From: Skeletonema tropicum
Lineage: Eukaryota > Bacillariophyta > Thalassiosirophyceae > Thalassiosirales > Thalassiosiraceae
NCBI GenBank assembly: GCA_037178625.1
Contig: CM074128.1
Location: forward strand, 3,844,001 to 3,908,000
Length of the DNA stretch: 64,000 nucleotides
Direction of reading: 5' to 3'
How positions within the stretch are numbered: the stretch's first letter is position 1; each line of letters begins with the position of its first letter. Positions 55,701 to 64,000 of the stretch are shown here, piece by piece. A program made the translations under genes and the position numbers. The notes below the pieces were generated by a model that saw only the letters and a program-made list of their open reading frames with translations, was not told where the DNA came from and made no database searches.

Positions 55701-58700
55701 TACTTCACTGCTAAAAATTTGTGTAGCATCGTCTGCTTCGTGAACACATGATGGTCCTTCACCTCCTTTCTCAGCTAGCACAAGTGTTCTAGAAGGTTCA
55801 AGCACTGAATTCAGTCTCTCGAGTACTGCGTCCTCTGCGAGACTCATTTCGTCAAGTAGTATCATGTTACCGTCTTTCATCGAGAGTACTAGCGGTCCGT
55901 CTGCCCACTCAAATAGTGCTGAATGTTTTTGGAACATGACTTCCATTTCACGGTGGGTAGTCGTTACAAGTTGACCCCAATCAGTGTTCATGGCAAGCTT
56001 ACCGCCTGAGAATTTCCGTCTCTTTTTGTCGCCTTCTGATGCTTCTTCATCGCAAGGGTACGCTTTCGATAGCTTCCGAAAGAAGTCAATAATTTGATTT
56101 GGAGAGTCCGAAGGAATATCTGTGGTTGTTTGCTGTTGCTTCATAAATGACGGTGCCATATCTTCAATGTCAAATGAAGGATCTGCCCAATTCAATAGAA
56201 ATTCTGTCGTTTTCGCGACCATGTCTGCCGCTATAGCCTGTCGACCACGAACAGGTCTAAATCCTCCGAGGAGATCACTAGTTTCTGTGCTTGCGTGACA
56301 ATTCACTACTGTCAAGTCCCTTTGCATAATAATGCTTAGAAGCTGAACCACCGTCGTCTTCCCGCACCCCGTATCTCCAACCAGCAGTACTGGCTCTTTC
56401 TGGGTTATGCATCGCTGCACTAAAGTAAGAAGCCTCATCATAGATTGTGTTGGAGCAATTGCTTTGACGTTTATTCCAGATGCAGCAAGTGATGATTCCT
56501 GTCCAAGGGCTTCGCTCAGTAGTCGACGACCTTCGGAGCTCTTTCCGTAGTATAATTCATCAAGATCAACACTGACTTTCATTTCCTTTTCGATGACGCT
56601 GCGAACAACTTCTTTTTCTTCGTCGACTCGAAGCCGCTCCGCAAGGAGCATATAACCCTCTGTTGCTAGTTCCGACTTCGATGATGCGCCTCGGTTAGCC
56701 CAACGAAGAAGATCTCGAGGCGTTATTAGACCATCTTTGCCTCGAAAGATACCAGATCTACTCCTTCGTTGCCGCAGTGACTTCATTACTTTCACAAGGA
56801 GCTTTGCGTGTGAAGGTGGGCAACCACAACGTCTTTCGAGAATTACTATCATCTCATCTTCGGGGATGTCTGACATATGAACCTCTACGAAACGGTTGCG
56901 AAAAGCTTTGGATAGAGGCTTCCTACCACCGTAAGCACCAGCTGGGTTTTGTGTTGCGAACAAACGAAAGTTCTCGTGCGGCTTAACAACCTCATTAATT
57001 TCTGCAAGATAGAGTTCGCGATTGTCATCAAGAAGGCGATTGAGTGCTTCAAGAACTTCACTAGGTGCTAAGTTGAGTTCGTCAAGGATGACCCAATGAC
57101 CTTTCCGCAACGCTTGAACAAGAATTCCTTCCTGAAATGATATTTTTCCTTTTGAATCAGCAGCATATGACCCTGTATATTCCTGAATATCTGTGTGCTC
57201 GTGATTGTTTATTCGAACACATCGATGTCCACATCTGGCCGCCAAGTATTCGACGAGTGACGTCTTTCCAGCGGAGGTGGGTCCTTCTAACAGAACAGAC
57301 CAAGGCCCACTCGCAACAGCCTGACAAAGCCGCCGGAGATTAGCAGTGGCTGAAGGAGTAAGAACAAATTTGGGTTTCCCATCTGGAGAATTGACTGGGT
57401 CTGCCCAATCCGTTGGGTCTGCTGGTCCTGCTTTAATCCAAAATGGTTTGATCATTACGAAAGCATTACTACCATTTCTCCCATCTGGCCTCCGTCCTGG
57501 ATGGTCTCGCTCTTTCTGTGAAACCCCCTTGCTAAGCATGCTCTTGAACTGTTTCTGCACGATAGCCCTAGAGGGTAGATCTAGTGATCCTTCGAACGCC
57601 AATTCAAACCCCTCTAGCAACGCGCGTTGTGGTGCAAATCTTTGATGGATAATGAGATTTCTTGCAGCAACTAATGTTCGACAAAGTGTTCTCATCGTAT
57701 ATCGTGGACGTTGCCCCCCTCCATCGACAAGAGACTGCTCTGACAAAGATCGACATTTTAGGTACATGTCGACTGAAGACATTACAGATTCAGAGTGCTC
57801 CAAAGGCACCCCGTTGGTTGAAACCGCCTTATCAAGATATCTAGCAGCAACCGAACGCAACTGGAGAGAATCAACAAGCTCGTCAACATAAATCTCTGTA
57901 AATCGTGACCTGATACTAGCAGGGAGATCTTTCTTACCCGCGTCAGTGGCAGGGTTCATGGCTGCAAAAATTCTGAAATCAGGATGTCTTACAACAGCTT
58001 CAGCGTCACCCTTCTCTGTGAGAGTAATGCTCCCATGCGCATCGTCTAGAAGTCCACAAAGTCTTTGAAGCGTTTCACTAGAGGCAAGATTTATTTCGTC
58101 GAGTAGAACCCATTTACCTGTTCGGATGGCATCAACAAGAGCACCCTCAGTAAATAGAAAAGCGAGTCCTGATTCACTTGCAACTCGTTGGCGTTCAAAT
58201 CGTTCTGCAGTAGATCGGAATTCGGACCATAGTTCCAAATTGGTTGCTTCCTTTCCCTTTTTTGACAGCTCATTCATTTTCTTTTCTCCCATTCCTGCTG
58301 CTTTCAGAAAGCATTGTGCAAGCTTCTTCCAATCACCCTTCTCAAATGCAGCCAAAACATATCTTAGGAACTGTGCATTTTGACTCCTGGAAAAGCTAGA
58401 AACAAACAGATCCACAAACTTATCGTACACACCACGAGCAACGTGGCGCATTTCTAACGGTTTATAACCTCCCAACAAATCGGTCGAGTCTGTTTGCAAA
58501 GAAAGGTTTTGGACGAGAAGCGATTGTCCAGTGAGATTAGCAAGCCGCTGGACAATAGTTGTTTTTCCACAACCAGTTTCACCAACTAAGAGGGCAGGTT
58601 CATTCTGAGCGGCACACACTGCCACAGATTCCATTAATCTTAGCGCATGATTTGTCTCAGCGAAATTCTTCTTCTTTCCTGGCGCTAATGTATCATCGTG

Positions 58701-61319
58701 CATATCGTCCTCTGATCTCCTCGCCAACAATGTTGTACGCCCTATCTCGATGCGACGATTCATGTTCCCCCCAGCAGATATGGATGGAATTCGACCTTCG
58801 ATGTATCGAGTTGCTGCATCCGCGGTCAAACCCCATATCGGAGCAGCAATTTGAGTGATGAAATCTCTCCTTCTCTCAATGTTTGGACAAGACATTGCAA
58901 AAATATCCACGGTCTCAGCTAAGCAGTCAAGCCGTTGCGACTCGGTCACGTATTCGCTGCCAGGCTCGAAATGCAGGGCTGAAGCGATTCGAGACAATAG
59001 TTTGATGTATTCTCTCACCGATGCGCTTCTTGCTCCGTGTCCAAAGATACTTTCCTTCAAATGGCCAGATTTGCGTGTTTGAACATTGTCTGTGTTTTTA
59101 TTCTCGTCATCTCGGCCGCTATTGTCAAGTTTTCTCAGCACATTTAGAACAGCTTCGGCAACTGATTTCGGCAAGTCTGGATGCATCTGCTGGCCTACTT
59201 CTTGCAACTCAGCAAAAGGTAATGGATTCACATGTACTTTCCTCCACAAATTTGGCTGCAGGATTCGTTTTCCGCCAGCACCTAGCCTTCGCGTTGGTCT
59301 TCCGTCTGAGTTAATGTGTGTTAGACAAGTCCCAAATAATCTGAATCCAGGGTGACAACGCTCTTCTTTCCCTACACCCAATGGAAGAACTCTTTCTTCC
59401 AGCAGTCGAAGTAGTGCCGCCTGTATCTCCTCTGGACATGAGTCAACGTCTTCAATTAGAACCCATCTACCAGATCTTGCAGCAGTTGTCAATGGACCTG
59501 GCATCCAAATGAATTCACCTGGAATGTCGGTTGCAACGTAAGATCCGAGGAGAGTCTTCGAATCTGTCTCTTCATCTACGTGCAATTCTAAAAGTTCGTC
59601 ATCTTGGCAGCTGAAATTGACAGATGTCGATCCTATCGAAGATTCCGCTGCAAATGATGAGCATAACCTTGCCAACTCACGGATTAGACTCGATTTTCCT
59701 GATCCAGATGGCCCACAAACTAGGATTGGAGGTGGATGCGGGTCACTTGCCATGGCTATTGCAATCAGGGATATATTTCTCACTGTAGTGTTCGTTGGAA
59801 TGAAGGAACGCTCCGAATTAGATATTCTTTGTTGGGATACATCATCTGATTGGCACCAATGATGATATGACACAACAGACCCTCTACGTGGAATTAAGAC
59901 GCCACGTCCAGCGTGAATCAATGAAGGGTGTAATTGAATAGTGTCGCGTACATCCTCGATAGATGGCATTGGAAATGTGTACTTGTCGTCATTATCATCG
60001 GGTGACTGTGCGTCTACTTTCGTCCTCCTTGTATTTTGTAAAACTATTCTGCCCACACTCAACATTGAATTTTTCTCCCAGAGAGCATTTTCTTCGTCAA
60101 TTGACCATGGGTGACGGACAAAAGGTACATCGCTATCATAGACAGAGACTGACTTTAGAAAATTCGACAAAGGCAACGGGCGAAGGGAAAATAATGCTCC
60201 TACAGCACGCGAGGCAAACCACCTCATTTGGAAAATAGGCTCTTTCCAGTGAGTGCAGTGAGGCGCATTTGTTTCAGGAGAGTATCCACCAATGAAGTAA
60301 GCAATGTCTTTGACAGAAGATTCGGTATTATTCGCGGTATTTCCCTCTTCCATCAATACATCTCCATCAGCATCAACATCTTCACTTTTCACCACATTCG
60401 CATAATCTAAATTACTCCCTGCATGAATCAAGATGAAGAGTGATGTATCCCAATTCCACCACCTTTTGACAAATGCATTTTCATTCCGTTTCGAGCAAAA
60501 CGCATCAAGCAATTCGTTCGCAGCTTCTGCGGCTACAACTGCTGCTTCGGCTTCTTCGTCGTCAACCGCTTTTTTGGAAACCCCATTTCCGGTCATTTTG
60601 TTTTGCACAAACGGCAATATAGATAAAGGGCATTCCATGTTGTTGCTTGCTGCCAGGTTTGGATACTCATCGAACAAATCTGAAATGATTGGAGCAAGTT
60701 GTGGTGCTACAGAAACCCAAAATCCCAGCAATACAAATGCCTGCAGCCGTTCTCTCTCACCGCTGTTTCCATCATCATCTGCAGTATTGTTCTTCTCATT
60801 CTTGGCACTCTCCGAATTATTTGATACGAGGACATGGCAACATGCACGCGTAGCAACATCCAATGCAACAGGTGCCAATGCACGTAACAAGTGACGCAGA
60901 GCATCGATACGAGTAGGGTCGCGCTTTCTACCACCTTTGACACGAAGAGGAATGAATTTGTAGGGGAAACACTCGTCACTTGCTTCTTCGTACTCCTCTG
61001 AATCATCATTCTCTTGCATTGTCTCATCGTCGACAACTCTCCCAATATCACCATCTTCAAAGAATTCAGACGGCACAGTCTTTGATGATACAAGATTTAG
61101 AGGATCTGCTGCCAAGAGCAATAGTTTTGCAAGTTGATTGACAAGAGACTCTCCGTCTTCATCGAGTTTAGGAGTATCATCGGTGGACAAACTGGTTTTG
61201 GGGGCTCCGTAGGCCAAAGCTTCTGCGTAGAATATCAATCGACGGAGGTATGGAATTGTGATGTTCACTTTATCATTGGCTCTTCCAGAGCCGCGCTCAG
61301 TAGCATCGTCGGTATCCAT
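43736..61319 (-). CDS. MDN1: Midasin, AAA+ ribosome-assembly ATPase
   Basis: One gene of ~5829 residues (human ~5600): exons 46207-61319 and 43736-46113 around a 93-bp GT-AG intron (46114-46206). Six AAA+ modules have P-loops near residues 535 (GPSGSGKSS), 915 (GETGCGKTT), 1346 (GPTSAGKTS), 1651 (GDTGCGKTT), 2123 (GSPGVGKTS) and 2444 (GPPSSGKSA), with Walker B motifs such as 'WVLLDEINLASSETLQ' and 'WVILDELNLAPSEVLE'. A long helical linker, a Asp/Glu-rich region (~4910-5530) and a C-terminal MIDAS domain ('IAVDDSESMQNGRAGD', near 5625) follow. Midasin strips assembly factors (Rsa4, Ytm1) from pre-60S particles in the nucleolus and nucleoplasm. A single extra base near 54905 ('SGHQ|LVRINLSEQTDIS') breaks the frame inside AAA5; because the gene is essential and both sides are intact, a sequence error is likely. 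Confidence 0.95.
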
Positions 61320-61843
61320 GCTAATTTTCTGTTTAGTTTCCTGTAGTCCTAAGCTTTCGTTGGCATACCACTCACACCATAGAACAATCGCAGGAGCAGG
61401 TCGGTATGGTAGACATCATCATCGTCGGATGGAATCAGTTTCAATGGCTGATGGGGAGTCCGGACGTGGTGTCCTTCAAGACGGTGGCGGTAAAACTAAG
61501 GACAGTCCATTTAAATTGATGGACGCTCCCAGAGTCATTGATCGGTCATTAAGAGAATGCACACAAAAGACCCCACCTTCATACCGCAGGGCACACAAAA
61601 CATACCTGGTCATAGCAGGGTCTTTTCCAAGTCGTGGGATTGGTGAGAGATCGTGAAACAAGAGAGACCTTTAGCTTTTCTGCTTCTGTGTGCTTCAAGG
61701 GTAAATACATATGCGTGTATGTGCTCGTGTCCTGCTCTATTGATCAACAACGAAGCTGCTGCATTACTCAGAGATAAAAGTAGTATCAACGCAATAACTG
61801 CAGTAAAAGCAGCAGAAACCGAGATATAATAAATTATCGAAGC
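61320..61843. other. 524-bp divergent intergenic region
   Basis: Lies between the divergent midasin and secreted-protein genes. A short plus-strand frame from ATG 61429 to 61656 (~75 residues, 'DGGGKTKDSPFKLMDAPRVI') has no recognisable motif and is left uncalled. 'gagatataataaatt' at about 61820-61834 is a TATA-like stretch close to the next start. Confidence 0.5.
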
Positions 61844-64000
61844 ATGCTTTACTCAAGTAATTCACATGCGCTCGCTTTGGTGGGGCTTCTATTGGCTCTC
61901 ACCATTCCAGACTCTTCGACCGGTGCAAAAATCATTCCTAGGCCCCTAGCTCCTGCTACATCAACCAACACGCAACGAATGGTAGATGTTGCACGAGATG
62001 CAATCGATAACAATGATATGGATGACGCAGATATACTCTCGATTACTTCGACGTTGAGTCGAGCGCAAGAAGATTATGGAGAGACTAGCACAGCTGCTGT
62101 TGCGGTTGGTCCGCAGACAATAACAGAAGAGGATCGTCAATTGCAGCAGTCACCCAATCACTTCAAATTACAAACCACATACGATGGATCTATACAATCA
62201 ACACATGGATTCGAATTCACTATCGAGAACAAAAACGCTGACGATCAATATGCAATCGTATCTGCACTCGGACTAAATGTTGCTGGTAGCGCCTCTCCTC
62301 CTCTGTGTCGGATCAAAGTATACACCAAACCGGTCGATTTGACGTCTGCCCAAACAACAAATGATTCGACGGGTTATCGATTGGCATTGGATACGACAGA
62401 TGTAATGTGTTCAAATGATGGAGAGGAGACATTGATCCCTACTGAGGCATTCTTACAATATTACAGAAGCAAAGATTCCGAGCGTCGATTGCAACTATCT
62501 GATGATGAAAAGGATTATCCATTACTGATACCTCCCAAGGCAGCAATATCAGTCTACGCTGTTGTCCTCCCTGTAGATGGTAGTCAACCCAATCCATTCT
62601 CTATTATTTCGTCGCCTGGCTCTGTAGCTTCGGCCCTTTACAAAGCTGATACGAATGTAAACCTCTACGAAGGTGGTGCAGTTTCCAATGCATACTTGGT
62701 AGATGATCCCAATGGAGCTGCTGCAGAGGTTACGGCACCGGCAGTGTTCAATGGGGCTGTGTACTACGATCTTCTTGATAAGAGCAGTTCTCTACGCAAG
62801 TATTATGATGATCTGGAGAATTCCTTGTCTCCTGTGCTTGGCTGCGATGTAAGTTTTAGCACAGGTTACATCGACACTATTGGAAGTTTTGGCATTATGT
62901 TTGATGTTGCTTCAGCAGTACCTCCAGCTGACGGTGACAGCACCAATTCAGAGAATCTAGACTTGGAAATTTTTGGTTTGGACGTCTACATTCGGAACAT
63001 GGTCACCACCTCGATTGAAGTCTATGCACGAAGTGATGGTGAAGGTGGGTATATGAGTTATTCTCCCATTGAGGGCCAGACTAAAATTGTTGACAACTGG
63101 GAACTCGTTGCCAAGGGCACCATAGAAGGCCGTGGCCCAGGTGTCGGGTCTCCAATTCCTCAAGAGACTTGGCTCAAGAATGTGGTGTTGAAGCCTGGAC
63201 ACGTTGTTGGGTTTTACGTAACTGTGCTGAGTGGTCCAGATCTTCGTTACCGCAACTCGACTATCCCCGAAGGAAGTATCTTTACCACTGACGGCATCCT
63301 CAACGTTGGTGTGGGAAGGTCTTGGGGTGAGTATCCTCTTCGAGGTGATGGCACAGATGTTAGTTTCCATCCTCGTGAATTCAGTGGAACTTTCCATTAC
63401 CATGCGTATGGAAGTTCTTGTAAATCGCAGCCCCCGAGTGGGGCGCCTACAATTAGCCCAGCTCCTACCACAGAGGTTGCAAATGCTTACAAAGATGAGG
63501 AGGGCATGTGTCCATCCGAAAATGAGCTGACCACGACATTTCAAGACGGGACTGGGTCGTATTGCATTTTGTTTGATGTCTCTCCCAAAGTCGATCTTAC
63601 CGTGACAGGAATAGATTTGAATGTAAGTACCTGCCTCCTCGCCCCATCCTCAGCGCATCCATCTTTATACTATGTAAATACTGACATCACTTTTACTTCT
63701 CTTGCTCTGACTTAGGTTGACTGGAATTCTGCAGACGAAGCTCAGGTTGCTGTCTACGCAAAGAATGGATCCTGGTTTGGGTTCCAAAATGATCTTCAAG
63801 CGTGGCCCTACATAGTCGCTAACACAACACTATCCAAGCCTGTTGGTTTCCATGATCGCAAGACACAAGGTCCCGTCATTCCTCTAGAAGAAAAGATTAC
63901 CTCTGCTATCATACCTAAGAAAGAATTCAAGCCTATGCCGATGAAGGAAGGTGAAACTTGGGCATTCTATGCATGTACATCAACTGCTGATCTGAGGTAC
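61844..64000 (+). CDS. Secreted repeat protein of unknown function (continues past window)
   Basis: ATG at 61844; a signal peptide ('HALALVGLLLALTIPDSSTG') indicates secretion or a cell-wall/membrane fate. Exon 1 ends at 63622 and a 93-bp GT-AG intron (63623-63715) leads to exon 2, open to the window end. Two copies of a beta-rich module are visible: 'FGIMFDV...LEIFGLDVYIR...IEVYARSDG...PGHVVGFYVTVLSGPDLRYR' (about 62840-63250), and 'YCILFDV...LTVTGIDLNVDW...VAVYAKNGSWFGFQND...GETWAFYACTSTADLRY' (63505-64000). A Pro/Ser/Thr linker ('PPSGAPTISPAPTTE') separates them. A weaker third copy may lie at ~62180-62340. The family is not recognised; adhesion or wall association is a guess. Confidence 0.78.

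Overview
The window reads as nuclear DNA of a photosynthetic stramenopile, most likely a centric diatom of the Thalassiosira/Skeletonema type (inference). The supporting signs are: four predicted proteins that begin with a signal peptide followed by a Phe-containing cleavage site (the diatom 'ASAF' bipartite plastid signal); few, short GT-AG introns (seven found, 80-95 bp); dense genes on both strands; and a BspA-type leucine-rich-repeat (LRR) relic of the kind abundant in Thalassiosirales. Stop codons TAA, TAG and TGA are all used normally.

Layout. 1-2690 is a ~184-bp satellite with a higher-order repeat, running off the left edge. 2831-4141 encodes a sugar-phosphate/nucleotide-sugar type transporter. 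4142-6595 holds a palindrome-bounded, probably decayed element. 6596-12436 carries an unrecognised protein and a divergent bromodomain protein. 12469-19445 is a run of chloroplast-related genes: a Ycf29/NarL-like response regulator with two HTH domains, a SET-domain (Rubisco LSMT-like) methyltransferase, a CtpA-type D1 processing protease and a Ycf34 homologue. Inside this run lies a NEIL3-type DNA glycosylase. 19743-26391 has an HRDC-domain protein, a large inverted minisatellite, an unrecognised possibly element-derived gene, an LRR pseudogene and a stray copy of the HRDC gene's 3' end. 26392-35993 has three minus-strand genes: a SLIP-GC-like dynamin-family GTPase with two SUMO-interaction-like motifs, an acidic protein with a possible ubiquitin-like N-terminus, and a RING-finger protein. 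37003-43631 has a novel two-repeat-domain protein, a TPR protein, a secretory FKBP and an MgtE/SLC41-type Mg2+ transporter. 43736-61319 is one 17.6-kb gene for midasin (MDN1/Rea1), the AAA+ ribosome-assembly ATPase. 61844-64000 starts a secreted repeat protein that continues past the right edge.

How genes work together. CtpA (D1 maturation), the SET methyltransferase, Ycf34 and the Ycf29-like regulator are all predicted to act in the plastid; Ycf29 and Ycf34 are plastid-encoded in red algae, so two genes gained from the plastid genome sit about 5 kb apart. Several otherwise intact genes (midasin, FKBP, the two-repeat protein, the 22-kb gene, the LRR relic, possibly the GTPase) contain a single +1 reading-frame break. 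This suggests assembly indels unless confirmed by reads.
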